Shown here piece by piece: positions 48,783 through 57,049 of a stretch of 64,000 nucleotides of DNA (within the stretch, counting starts at the first letter, position 1; every line of letters begins with the position of its first letter). The notes under the pieces are model-generated. The model was not told where the DNA came from, did no database searches, and worked only from the letters and a program-made list of their open reading frames with translations. Position numbers and translations under genes: made by a program. The DNA is from Thermus sp. LT1-2-5 (GTDB lineage: Bacteria > Deinococcota > Deinococci > Deinococcales > Thermaceae), in NCBI RefSeq assembly GCF_040363165.1, contig NZ_BSRG01000007.1, positions 16,134 to 80,133 of the forward strand, written 5' to 3'.

Positions 48783-49646
48783 CTATCCCTTCAGCCCGCT
48801 TCGGGCGAAGGCTTCCACGAAGCTCCTTTGGAAAAGGAGGAAGCCCACCACCATGGGTAAGGCCACCAGCACGGCCCCAGCGGCGATGAGGCCCCACTCC
48901 ATGCCGCTTTCCGCCGACCGGGCGAAGCTGGCGAAGCCCAAGGAGAGCACCCGCTTCTCGGGGCTTTGGATCACCACCAGGGGCCAGAGGAACTCGTTCC
49001 AGTGGTAGACGAGGCTCACCAGGGAAAAGGCGGCGAGCTGGGGCCGCACCAGGGGTAGGAGGACCCGCCAGAGCACCTGCCAGGGGGTGGCCCCGTCCAC
49101 GTAGGCGGCCTCGAGGAGTTCTCTAGGAATTTGGAGAAACCCCTGCCGCAGGAGGAAGGCCCCCGTGGCCGAGGCCACGTAGGGGAGGGCCAGGGCGGTC
49201 AGGGTATCCGCCAGGTCTAGGCGCTGGATGAGGAGGAAGTTGGGCAGGATCAAGGCGGAGGGCGGCAGGAAGAGCTGGACCAAGACCAGGTAAAAGAGGC
49301 CGTTCTTCCCCCGGGCTTTGAGCTGGGCCAGGGCGAAGCCGGCGGTGGTCACGGTGAAGAGCTGGACCAAAAGGAGTCCTAGGGTGAAGGCCAGGGTGTT
49401 CAGGTAGAGCCGGGGGAAGTCCGCGGCCGCCCAGGCCATGCGGAAGTTTTCTAAGGTGAAGCGGCCTATCTCCCCGCGGTTGAGGTCTGCGGTGGGGGTA
49501 AAGGCGGCGAGGAGGGTGTAGCCGGCGATGAGGAGGTAAGGGAGGGCCAGGAGGAGGGCGGGGAGCTGGCTTAGCCTTTCCCAGGAGCGGCGGCCCACCC
49601 GGCGGATCCAGGCCGCCCCCGCCTTGGGAAAGGCCCTAGCCGTCAT
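48783..49646 (-). CDS. ABC transporter permease (UgpE/MalG type, second system)
   Basis: A 287-residue permease with six helices and the EAA loop ELLEAAYVDGATPWQVLWRV. An N-terminal extension of about 25 residues (ARAFPKAGAAWIRRVGRR) precedes the first helix. It overlaps the partner permease by 11 bp. No ATPase gene belongs to this operon, so a shared ATPase must be used. Confidence 0.87.
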   Translation of the reverse strand: MTARAFPKAGAAWIRRVGRRSWERLSQLPALLLALPYLLIAGYTLLAAFTPTADLNRGEIGRFTLENFRMAWAAADFPRLYLNTLAFTLGLLLVQLFTVTTAGFALAQLKARGKNGLFYLVLVQLFLPPSALILPNFLLIQRLDLADTLTALALPYVASATGAFLLRQGFLQIPRELLEAAYVDGATPWQVLWRVLLPLVRPQLAAFSLVSLVYHWNEFLWPLVVIQSPEKRVLSLGFASFARSAESGMEWGLIAAGAVLVALPMVVGFLLFQRSFVEAFARSGLKG

Positions 49647-50442
49647 AGTGCACCCCCCGTTCCAGGCGGGGGAGGGCGGTGAGGGCTAGGAGGGTAAGGG
49701 CGGTGAGGAGCACCAGGGTTAAGGCTCCCGCCTGGGAGAAGTCGAAGTACTCAAAGCCCAGGGTGTAGATGTGGTAGAGGAGGTGGTCCGTGGCCCCCAT
49801 GGGACCACCCTTGGTGAGGATAAAGATGTGGTCCACGTTGCGCAGGGCGCCCAGGGTGGCCATCACGCCCACGAAGAAGGTGGTGGGGGAGAGGAGGGGT
49901 AGGGTGACCCGGAGGAAGGCGGTGAAGCGTCCTGCCCCGTCCACCCGGGCCGCCTCGAGGAGCTCTTTGGGCAGAGCTTGGAGCCCCGCTAGATAGTAGA
50001 GCATGTAAAGCCCGGCGTCCTTCAGGACGCCCACCAGGACCACGCTTATGAAGGCGGTCAGGGGCTCCCCTAAGGGGTTTTGCAGGCCGGAAGCCTGGAG
50101 AACGCCCCTTAGGGGGCCAAGGGGGTTTAGAAGGTAAAGGAAGACGGCGGCGAAGGCCACCGTGGGGAGGATCACGGGGTGGAAGATGAGGAGCCGGGCT
50201 AGGAGGCGGAGGCGGCCGTTTCCCTCCACCGCCAGGGCCGTCAGAAGCCCCAGGATCACGGAAAGGGGCACGGTGAGGAGGGTGTACAGAAGGGTGATCC
50301 GAAGGGCGTTTAAGTTTTCCGGGCTAAGGAGCTTACCTAGGGAGGGAAGCCCCTCCCAGGCGGCCAGGACGAAAGGGAAGTAGGTGAAGGCGGCTAGGAA
50401 GAAGAGGGTAGGGGCGAGGAGGAGGTAGGGCCAGGGTTTCAT
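49636..50442 (-). CDS. ABC transporter permease (UgpA/MalF type, second system)
   Basis: A 268-residue permease with six helices and the EAA loop ELLEAARVDGAGRFTAFLRV. It is the first gene of the second Ugp-type operon. Its ATG (50442) lies 9 nt after the -10 of a Pho-type promoter with no Shine-Dalgarno between, so translation should be leaderless. Confidence 0.87.
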   Translation of the reverse strand: MKPWPYLLLAPTLFFLAAFTYFPFVLAAWEGLPSLGKLLSPENLNALRITLLYTLLTVPLSVILGLLTALAVEGNGRLRLLARLLIFHPVILPTVAFAAVFLYLLNPLGPLRGVLQASGLQNPLGEPLTAFISVVLVGVLKDAGLYMLYYLAGLQALPKELLEAARVDGAGRFTAFLRVTLPLLSPTTFFVGVMATLGALRNVDHIFILTKGGPMGATDHLLYHIYTLGFEYFDFSQAGALTLVLLTALTLLALTALPRLERGVHYDG

Positions 50443-50451
50443 CCCGGGGAA

Positions 50452-50482
50452 ACGCTAACTGGCCCGTGTCAGGGAAGGGTCA
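50452..50482 (-). promoter_or_regulatory. Pho-type promoter of the second Ugp-type operon
   Basis: Plus-strand repeats TGTCA (50467-50471) and GGTCA (50478-50482), 11 bp apart. Minus-strand: CTGACAC, 8 bp, -10 TAGCGT (50457-50452), 9 nt, ATG 50442. Confidence 0.78.
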
Positions 50483-50664
50483 GGAAGCGTTCCGAAGCCC
50501 CCTGGCTCCCTGCGGGGTTCGGCGGGGGTGTCGGCTTCCTTGCCTCGGGATTTAAGGGAAGATTGGTGGAGCGGCGGGTACGGGCTGGCTCTTCCCGGTA
50601 GCCACGAGGCTGTGGCGTTTGGGTGGGCGGGCCTTGGATTTAGCCCCCACCTGTTTGCCAGGAC

Positions 50665-50699
50665 GCAACCCCCGGGGGGCGAAACCCCGGGGGGGTTGC
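50665..50699 (-). terminator. Strong hairpin after the ferritin-like gene
   Basis: GCAACCCCCGGGG / CCCCGGGGGGGTTGC with loop GGCGAAA. No T-run follows on either strand, so it may be a bidirectional or weak terminator. The rest of 50483-50664 shows no gene. Confidence 0.5.
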
Positions 50700-50707
50700 T
50701 GCCAAAC

Positions 50708-51325
50708 TCACTTCCGGATAAAGCCCGAAACCGCCTTCTGGGCCTCCTCGGGGGTCACGGCCACCTCGAAGGCCCGGTCCGCGGGGGACCGGGGGCCCGG
50801 GAGCTCTTGGTCTCCCAGGAGGATGCGGGAAGCCCGCACCGTGGCCCGGTGGGCCGCCTCATTGCCTAAGATCGCCCCCGCGGCCTTTAGGATGTCCTTG
50901 TTCCCGATGAGGGGTAAAGCGCCGAGGTAAGCTCCCACAAAGGCGTCCTCCAAGGCGTTGAGGAGCCGGAGGATGCCGAGCTGGTTTCGGGGGCCAAACT
51001 CTATAGGATAGCTAAAGTTGGGCTTCTCCACGGGCCGCGACCCCAGGGCTTGGATGGTTTCCCTTAGCGCCTTCACATGGGCCTCCTCTTGGGTCAAGGC
51101 CGCCTCCAGGTAATCCTTGACGAGGCCCTGGAAGCCGCCAAAGAGGCTCCGGGTGTAGGCGTCCGCCGCAAGGTACTCCGCGGTGAGGGCCAGTTGAAGG
51201 ATGTCCAGGTCCGAGGGGCCCTTTTGGGCCAAAGCCCGGCTCACCAGGCTTTGGGCCACCCCCAAGGAAAGACCCGTGGCCGTGAGAACCTTCATGAACT
51301 GCCGACGCGCCAAGTTCCTTTCCAT
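50708..51325 (-). CDS. Ferritin-like domain protein with Tat-type leader
   Basis: A 205-residue protein. The N-terminus LARRQFMKVLTATGLSLG is a Tat-like signal. The mature part is a four-helix bundle: LQLALTAEYLAADAYTRSLF and EEAHVKALRETIQALG give Glu/Glu-x-x-His, and LEDAFVGAYLGALPL with NEAAHRATVRASR the second half. These are di-metal ligands of the ferritin_2 type. It may store or oxidise iron, or quench peroxide, outside the cytoplasm. It follows the ECF-sigma gene group on the same strand. Confidence 0.82.
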   Translation of the reverse strand: MERNLARRQFMKVLTATGLSLGVAQSLVSRALAQKGPSDLDILQLALTAEYLAADAYTRSLFGGFQGLVKDYLEAALTQEEAHVKALRETIQALGSRPVEKPNFSYPIEFGPRNQLGILRLLNALEDAFVGAYLGALPLIGNKDILKAAGAILGNEAAHRATVRASRILLGDQELPGPRSPADRAFEVAVTPEEAQKAVSGFIRK

Positions 51326-51358
51326 ACTCCCTCCTTCCGGAGGCCCGTTGTCGGCCTC

Positions 51359-52195
51359 CTACCCTTCCTTACGGGAGGAGGAGGGGGGATGGATTTGCCC
51401 TTTGCGGCGCGCCTTGGCTCCGTACATCCGCTCGTCCGCTAGGGCGTAGAGGGCTTCTCCTTGGGCCTCTTCGGCCAGGGCCACCCCCACGCTCAAGGGG
51501 AGGCTTTCCAGATCCCGCAGGGCGCCTTCTAGGAGCTCGCGGGGGAGGATTAGGGCAAACTCGTCCCCGCCCAGGCGGAAAGCCTTTCCCCCACAAGCTT
51601 GGGCCACTTCTCCCAAGGTCTTGGCTACCCGCTTTAGAAGGGCGTCTCCGGCCAGGTGCCCCTCTCGGTCGTTGACCTCTTTAAGCCCATCTAGGTCCAT
51701 GAGGATCAGAGCGTGCCCCGGTGGAAGGCCGCTTTCCAACTGGCGGCTAAAGGCCCGGCGATTGGCCAACCCTGTGAGCCAATCCGTGCGGGCTTGGCGG
51801 AGGAGCTCCTCCCGAAAGCCCGCCCCCCTCAAGGCGGAGAGGAGGTGGTCCAGGAAGAGAGCGGCTAGGCGGAGTTCCTCTGGCGCTTCTATCCCAGGAT
51901 GTTCCAGTAACAGGTAGACAGGGCGCGGGGGCCCGGGAAAGTATCCCCCGTAGCCCTTCGCTCCTTGCGCCCGCACCAGGCCCCGATCCGGGAGCCCCCG
52001 GGCCTCCTCCAGGGGGAGCAGGCGCAGATGGGCCCCCGGGAAAACCCAAGGAACCCCCTCTGCCGCCTTCCCTAGGAGATCCTCCCAGGAGAGCTCGGCG
52101 AAGCCCGAGGTCACCTCGTGTAACAGAATGAGGCGGAGGAGCAGGGCTTCCCGACTCAGACCCGGTCCACGGGAACCTCCAGAAGGTCCGTCCAT
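51359..52195 (-). CDS. Diguanylate cyclase (GGDEF)
   Basis: A 278-residue protein: an N-terminal GAF-like region (LLLRLILLHEVTSGFAELS) and a GGDEF domain starting RTDWLTGLANRRAFSRQLE, with the active site RLGGDEFALILP intact. No RXXD inhibitory site is visible five residues before it. It makes cyclic-di-GMP. I chose ATG 52195, which overlaps the upstream gene by 40 bp; a later start is possible. An opposing activity, the HD-GYP protein, is encoded at 1669. Confidence 0.8.
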   Translation of the reverse strand: MDGPSGGSRGPGLSREALLLRLILLHEVTSGFAELSWEDLLGKAAEGVPWVFPGAHLRLLPLEEARGLPDRGLVRAQGAKGYGGYFPGPPRPVYLLLEHPGIEAPEELRLAALFLDHLLSALRGAGFREELLRQARTDWLTGLANRRAFSRQLESGLPPGHALILMDLDGLKEVNDREGHLAGDALLKRVAKTLGEVAQACGGKAFRLGGDEFALILPRELLEGALRDLESLPLSVGVALAEEAQGEALYALADERMYGAKARRKGQIHPPSSSRKEG

Positions 52196-52665
52196 GCGTT
52201 TACCATGCGGAAGAGGCCCAAAGTGGCCACGGCCTCCTTTACCTCCGCCTCGGAAAGGCCCGCCGCCCGTAGCGGCGAGAGAAGGGCCGGGCTTTGCGGC
52301 TGGAGGGCGGCCTCGTGGGCAAAGCGAAGCAGGGCTGCCACTTTGGGCGGTAAGCCTTCGGGGACTTCCCCGCGTCCTAGGGCCTCGAGGATCGCCCCCT
52401 CCACCCCTTGGACCATGAGGGCGTGCAGGTGCACTTGGGCCGCATAGGGGGAACCCACCCTTTGGGAGATCACCACCCCCATCATCTCCTTGACGGTCCG
52501 GGGAAGGTGGCCCTGGAGAACCACGTGGCGGAACGCCTTCCACAGCGCCGTTTGCACCTCAGGAACCTCACGGGCCTCGGCGAAGATGTTGGGCACAAAG
52601 CCAAAGCCTAGCTCGGTGGCGATTTCGCGCTCCAACGGGTCCACGGCGCTCACCTCTTTTCTCAT
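52156..52665 (-). CDS. AhpD/carboxymuconolactone-decarboxylase-fold protein without the Cys pair
   Basis: A 169-residue helical protein. The core SQRVGSPYAAQVHLHALMVQ aligns with the AhpD motif EXXCXXCXXXH, but both cysteines are replaced (A, V) while the final His stays. So it is unlikely to act as an AhpD-type peroxidase. It lies 1 bp after the anti-sigma gene and should be co-transcribed with it. The activity is unknown. Confidence 0.75.
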   Translation of the reverse strand: MRKEVSAVDPLEREIATELGFGFVPNIFAEAREVPEVQTALWKAFRHVVLQGHLPRTVKEMMGVVISQRVGSPYAAQVHLHALMVQGVEGAILEALGRGEVPEGLPPKVAALLRFAHEAALQPQSPALLSPLRAAGLSEAEVKEAVATLGLFRMVNAWTDLLEVPVDRV

Positions 52666-52666
52666 G

Positions 52667-53290
52667 CTAAGGGACCTGAGGCCGAGGCAAGCCCAGGATC
52701 TGGGTGGGGCTGAGGCTTCCTCCGGGAGGCTCCAGGGAAACGGCCAAAGCCTGAGCCTCGGGTGGGAGCTTCAGGACTTTTAGGGGAAGTCGGAAGGTGG
52801 AAAGGGGCATAGGATCCCTGTTTCCCAGACCCCACGCTTGGTAAACCCGCCCTGGTGGGGCCCCCTTCTGAAGGACCACTAAGGCCCGCCCGTCCTGGCG
52901 GACCACCACGTGCCCTACGCCCTGCCCTTCCGGGTTCACCAAGGCAAAAACCCGGGTGGTGGGCGCCCCTAGGCTCAGGGTCCAGAAGAGGCCGAAGTAG
53001 GCCCCGTAGCCCAGAACGAGGTAGACCAGGACCGCCGCCACCCGGGTCAAAAGGGGAAGGATTGGGCGCCGTGCCCGAAGGCGGCGGAGGACCCGGGCTT
53101 CTAAGCCTGGGGGCACAGGCTCCGGGGGAAGGCCCGAAGAAAGCTCCGAAGCCGCTTCCAGGAGGGCCTTGGCCTCAGGCCAAAGCTCGGGGTAGCGCTC
53201 GAGCGCCTTTTCCACCCGTTTTCGTTCTTCCGGGGAAAGGGCGCCCAAGGCGTAAAGGGGCAGAAGCTCCCGAACTTCCTCAGGGCTCAC
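52667..53290 (-). CDS. Anti-sigma factor (RskA-like)
   Basis: A 207-residue membrane protein: a cytoplasmic N-terminal domain (PEEVRELLPLYALGALSPEE), one membrane helix (LTRVAAVLVYLVLGYGAYFG) and an RskA-type outer domain with GAPPGRVYQAWGLGNRD. The HXXXCXXC zinc motif of ZAS anti-sigmas is absent. It should hold the sigma factor encoded just upstream, whose gene overlaps by 11 bp, and release it on an outside signal. Confidence 0.85.
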   Translation of the reverse strand: MSPEEVRELLPLYALGALSPEERKRVEKALERYPELWPEAKALLEAASELSSGLPPEPVPPGLEARVLRRLRARRPILPLLTRVAAVLVYLVLGYGAYFGLFWTLSLGAPTTRVFALVNPEGQGVGHVVVRQDGRALVVLQKGAPPGRVYQAWGLGNRDPMPLSTFRLPLKVLKLPPEAQALAVSLEPPGGSLSPTQILGLPRPQVP

Positions 53291-53846
53291 GCAGTACCTC
53301 CCTTAACTTCAAAAGGGCCCTTCTAGCCCAGGTTTTGAGCGTACCCAAGGGGAGTCCTAAAAGCTGTGCCGCTTCCTGGTGGGTGTAGCCTTGGTAGTAG
53401 AGCACCTCAATCACCTTCCGCTCTTCGGGGGTCAGGCCCCGCAACGCCCGCTCCAGGAGGCTTCGGTTCAGGTGCGTCTCCTCGTCCAGGGCGGCGCCCG
53501 GTAGGTCAAAAGCCTCCTCCTCTTCGGGATCCGGCTCCAAGGGTTTGGGCCGCGCCCTTAGGCGGCGTATCGCATCCACCGCTGCATGGTGTCCTAGGGT
53601 GAGGAGAAAAGCCCGGCCGCTTCCTCGTCTAGGGTCAAACTCCTTGGCTTTGTCCCAAACCCTGAGCATGGCCTCTTGCACCACATCCTCCGCCGCGGCG
53701 GTGTCCAAGCCCATCCTACGGGCTAGGGCCAAGAAGCTTCCCGCATACCGTTGGAAGAGGGTTCGGAAGGCTTCCTCATCCCCTCTGGCCACCAGGAGGA
53801 GAAGGGCTTCATCCGAAAGGGGGTCGGTGGCTTTTTCCCGGCCCAT
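53280..53846 (-). CDS. ECF sigma factor
   Basis: A 188-residue sigma-70 family protein. Region 2 reads YAGSFLALARRMGLDTAAAEDVVQEAMLRVWDK in separated parts, and region 4 reads LTPEERKVIEVLYYQGYTHQ with the helix-turn-helix AAQLLGLPLGTLKTWARRAL. It resembles SigK/RskA-type pairs. It heads the group with the anti-sigma, AhpD-like, GGDEF and perhaps ferritin-like genes. The trigger is unknown; oxidative stress would suit the neighbours. Confidence 0.9.
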   Translation of the reverse strand: MGREKATDPLSDEALLLLVARGDEEAFRTLFQRYAGSFLALARRMGLDTAAAEDVVQEAMLRVWDKAKEFDPRRGSGRAFLLTLGHHAAVDAIRRLRARPKPLEPDPEEEEAFDLPGAALDEETHLNRSLLERALRGLTPEERKVIEVLYYQGYTHQEAAQLLGLPLGTLKTWARRALLKLREVLREP

Positions 53847-53939
53847 TCTCCTCTACTTTACCCTACGGGTTAGGCCCTTTCCCGGTTTCCCTCCATCGCA
53901 ACCAGACTTGACCGTTATTCCCCATACAGCCCCAGGAAC

Positions 53940-54381
53940 CTGAGGGCGGAGAGGGGATGGAAGGAGAAGGCCAATAAGGGAGGGTTCTCTATCCTCCACC
54001 GCCCGCCTCAAAAGCGCTCTTGGCTTCCCCTTCAGGAACAAGAGGTAGTCTGGCCCTTCCCCGGATGGCCTCGGCCCCTTCCAGGGGTGGGTAACCCGCA
54101 TCGCAAAGAAGCCAAAAGCTACCCCAGGGCCTCCGCTTCGGGGAAAAGGGAGGGGAGGGCCTTGTGCTGGGCCTGCGGGTCCAGGCCGTGGAGGAGGGTG
54201 GTGTAGAGTCCCGGGGGTTTGGAAAGGCCCAGGTGGGGAAGGAGGCGAGGGCTGGTGTGGGCGAAGCCAGCCGCGCCGCGAAGGGGTCCACGCAACCAAG
54301 GGAAGCCAGGAGGACGAGGGTCAAGAGGCCCCACGAGGGGTACTGCCGGTTTTTGCCTCGAGGGTCGGGGACTTGGGCCAA
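53940..54381 (-). pseudogene. ISAs1-type transposase remnant
   Basis: On the minus strand the N-terminus AQVPDPRGKNRQYPSWGLL matches the DDE_Tnp_1-associated start of ISAs1 transposases. A second frame holds LSKPPGLYTTLLHGLDPQ and a third holds DYLLFLKGKPRALLRRAV, both further ISAs1 landmarks. Frameshifts and a missing DDE core show that it is dead. Confidence 0.7.
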
Positions 54382-54562
54382 TGCCTCATGGGGCGATGTC
54401 TACTCCAAAGGGGGTATAGCAGCCAAGTCCGGGTGTTGGAAGGGGTGAGGATGGGGCTGGAGGATGGGTATTGGGCGAAGGAAAGACGAGGAGAGCGAGG
54501 GTGCGTGTGCGCTTGCAGCTCGGGGGCGATGGCTTCAAGATACGGGCTCTGCCCGTGACCGG

Positions 54563-54616
54563 GCTTCTTCTTTCCCTTCTCTCTCCTTCGCCGGGGGACA
54601 AGGCGATTTACTAGGC
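54563..54616 (+). pseudogene. 3' end fragment of an IS5-type transposase
   Basis: CAAGGCGATTTACTAGGC and the pyrimidine-rich run before it match the 3' end of the transposase at 3787-3835 (complement), with small differences. Only the last about 17 codons remain. 54382-54562 shows no gene. Confidence 0.65.
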
Positions 54617-54630
54617 AAGCCCGTACCTTC

Positions 54631-54659
54631 TTGACAAGGCGTACACCCCACGCTATGAT
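54631..54659 (+). promoter_or_regulatory. Promoter of the xylose operon
   Basis: TTGACA (54631-54636), 17-bp spacer, TATGAT (54654-54659). It begins 15 bp after the IS5-type fragment. AGGCAAGCCC-N7-CTTGACAAG, spanning the fragment end and the -35, also occurs at 4744-4769. The leader downstream (54667-54700) could hold the XylR operator. Confidence 0.75.
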
Positions 54660-54736
54660 TAGTTTGAGTCGGGAAAAAAAGAAAGGCTTCCCAATCTTCA
54701 AGCTTGTTTGTCTCCCGGCTCAGTGGGAGGTGCCGT

Positions 54737-55783
54737 ATGTGGAAGCGGTGGCTTGGTGTTTTGGCTCTTCTAGTATTGGCAACGGGTTCTTGGGCACAAC
54801 AACGTCCCCTAGTGGTCGGAGTAAGCTGGGCTAATTTCCAGGAAGAGCGTTGGCGTCGGGATGAGGCTGCGATTAAAGAGCAGCTGGCTCGTATGGGTGC
54901 TCAATACGTGAGCACCGATGCGCAGAGCTCGGCGGAGAAGCAACTTAACGATGTGGACAGCCTTATTTCCCGGGGAGTGAACGCTCTCATCATCTTGGCT
55001 TGGGATAAAGACGCTATTCTCCCTGCGGTTCAGAAGGCTCGTGCAGCTGGGATTCCGGTGGTGGCGTACGACCGTCTCATTGCGGATCCTTACGCCTTCT
55101 ATATCTCTTTTGACAATGTTGAAGTGGGCAGGCAACAAGCCCGGGCAGTGTACCAAGTGCGGCCCAGGGGGAATTATGTCTTCATCCTAGGCTCGCCTAC
55201 AGACCCCAACGCCGACCTTCTGCACCAAGGACAGCTGGAAGTTCTGCAACCTGCTATCAGTAGAGGAGAGATTCGCGTGGTGGGCAAGCAGTACACGGAA
55301 GGTTGGCGTCCAGAAGTGGCCCAACGCAACATGGAGCAAATCCTGGCAGCTAACCGTAACCAGGTGGATGCGGTGGTTGCCTCCAACGACGGCACCGCGG
55401 GGGGTGTTATTGCTGCGTTGGCCTCCGTGGGGTTGGCGGGAAGGGTTCCGGTTTCTGGTCAGGATGGTGATTGGCCCGCATTGAACCGGGTAGCCCGGGG
55501 ATTGCAAACGGTGAGCGTTTGGAAGGATGCCCGAGAGCTCGGGCGTCGGGCTGCTGAAATTGCCGTTCTCTTGGCCCGTGGGACCCGTCCTGAGCAGATA
55601 CAGGGTGTGCAGAGGTTCCGGGTGCCTGGAGACCCTCGAGGAACCGTTGTGAATGCAGTGCTGCTCCGACCTATCCCCATTACCCGCGACAATCTCCATA
55701 TTGTCCTCGAGGCTGGTTGGATTACCAAGGAAGCCCTCTGTCAAGGGGTGAGCGGGCCTCAGGCTCCCGCGGCTTGTCGCTAG
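54737..55783 (+). CDS. xylF: Xylose ABC transporter substrate-binding protein
   Basis: A 348-residue periplasmic binding protein (leader [13 protein letters not shown]). XylF landmarks are [55 protein letters not shown] and [14 protein letters not shown]. It delivers D-xylose to XylH. ATG 54737 follows GGGAGGT. It is the first gene of the operon and is followed by a strong hairpin. Confidence 0.93.
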   Translation: MWKRWLGVLALLVLATGSWAQQRPLVVGVSWANFQEERWRRDEAAIKEQLARMGAQYVSTDAQSSAEKQLNDVDSLISRGVNALIILAWDKDAILPAVQKARAAGIPVVAYDRLIADPYAFYISFDNVEVGRQQARAVYQVRPRGNYVFILGSPTDPNADLLHQGQLEVLQPAISRGEIRVVGKQYTEGWRPEVAQRNMEQILAANRNQVDAVVASNDGTAGGVIAALASVGLAGRVPVSGQDGDWPALNRVARGLQTVSVWKDARELGRRAAEIAVLLARGTRPEQIQGVQRFRVPGDPRGTVVNAVLLRPIPITRDNLHIVLEAGWITKEALCQGVSGPQAPAACR

Positions 55784-55791
55784 CCCACGTG

Positions 55792-55823
55792 GGGCCCAGG
55801 GGAAATATCCCCTGGGCCCTTTT
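55792..55823 (+). terminator. Attenuator-type hairpin between xylF and xylH
   Basis: GGGCCCAGGGG (55792-55802), loop AAATAT, CCCCTGGGCCC (55809-55819), then TTTT. It looks like a terminator but lies inside the operon, so part of the transcripts would stop here, giving more binding protein than permease. Confidence 0.75.
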
Positions 55824-55834
55824 GGAGAAACGTC

Positions 55835-57049
55835 ATGGAGATGATGCGTTCTTCAGCGAGAGGTTCCCGTCCAGAGATGGATATCTACTCCCAGAACCTT
55901 TTCCTCCTCCTTGTGCTGGGAATCCTCTGGGGTGCCTTCCACCTGATGACCTTAGGCCAACCCGGGAAGTTTCTGAGCCCCCAAAATCTCTGGAACCTTT
56001 CCGTGCAAACTGCGGTGGTGGCCATCCTAGTGGGAGGCATGGTCTTGGTCATTGTGGCTCGGCAGATTGACCTTAGCGTGGGGTCGCTTTTGGGATTTAC
56101 CGGTATGACCATGGCCCTTTTGCAGGCAGTACCCCCTATCGGGCAAGCGTGGCCTTGGCCCCTGGCGCTTATGGTGGGCCTGGCATTGGGGACCGGGGCT
56201 GGTCTTCTGCAAGGCTACCTAATTGCTTATCTTGGGGCACCTTCGTTCATTGTAACCATGGCCGGGCTACTCGTTTTCCGCAACCTCGCTTACCTAATCG
56301 CCGAGGGTAGGACCATAGGCCCCCTCCAAGACGGGTTCCTCATCTTGGGCGGGGGGCTTCAAGGTTCCCTTGGGCCTTTTTGGTCCGGCATCGTAACCCT
56401 CTCCGCCTTGGCTTATACCCTCTGGGTAGTGTGGCGGGGACGGTGGCTTAGGCAACGCCATGGCCTCGCTGTCCGTCCTCTCTGGGTGGATGGTGTTGTG
56501 AGCATTTTCCTGGTGGCGGTCTACGCAGGTTTCCTCTGGGTGATGAACAGTTTCCCCCACCCCGTTACGGGCAAAGGCCGGGGAATTCCTGTGCCGGTGC
56601 TCCTCGCCCTTGGGGTTCTGGTTTTCCTTCATTGGCTGTCCCAGCGTACTCGTTTTGGGCGATATGTCTACGCCATTGGCGGCAACCCTGAAGCCGCCCT
56701 CTTGGCGGGGATTCCCGTGCGCCGTGTCCAGGTTTTGGTGTTCGGCTTGATGGGCTTTCTGGCCGCACTGGCTGGGGCGGTACAAGCTGCGCGGCTTGCG
56801 TTTGTTCCCACGGGCATGGGAACCCTTTTGGAACTCTACGTCATCGCGGCAGCGGTGGTGGGGGGTACCTCGCTAGCTGGGGGCAGTGGTACCATCCTTG
56901 GAGCTGCTTTGGGGGCACTGATTATGTCTAGCCTGCAAAACGGATTGGTCTTAATGGGCGTTCCCACGGAGTGGCAAAACCTGATCTTGGGCGTGGTTCT
57001 GGTAGCTGCAGCCGTGTGGAACGCTCGCTTTCACCGGAGGCGGGCATGA
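55835..57049 (+). CDS. xylH: Xylose ABC transporter permease
   Basis: A 404-residue permease with about ten to twelve helices. XylH/RbsC features are GGMVLVIVARQIDLSVGSLL, YLGAPSFIVTMAGLLVFRNL and RYVYAIGGNPEAALLAGIPV. It forms the channel with XylG. GGAGA lies before ATG 55835. The xylG ATG overlaps its stop by ATGA. Confidence 0.93.
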   Translation: MEMMRSSARGSRPEMDIYSQNLFLLLVLGILWGAFHLMTLGQPGKFLSPQNLWNLSVQTAVVAILVGGMVLVIVARQIDLSVGSLLGFTGMTMALLQAVPPIGQAWPWPLALMVGLALGTGAGLLQGYLIAYLGAPSFIVTMAGLLVFRNLAYLIAEGRTIGPLQDGFLILGGGLQGSLGPFWSGIVTLSALAYTLWVVWRGRWLRQRHGLAVRPLWVDGVVSIFLVAVYAGFLWVMNSFPHPVTGKGRGIPVPVLLALGVLVFLHWLSQRTRFGRYVYAIGGNPEAALLAGIPVRRVQVLVFGLMGFLAALAGAVQAARLAFVPTGMGTLLELYVIAAAVVGGTSLAGGSGTILGAALGALIMSSLQNGLVLMGVPTEWQNLILGVVLVAAAVWNARFHRRRA

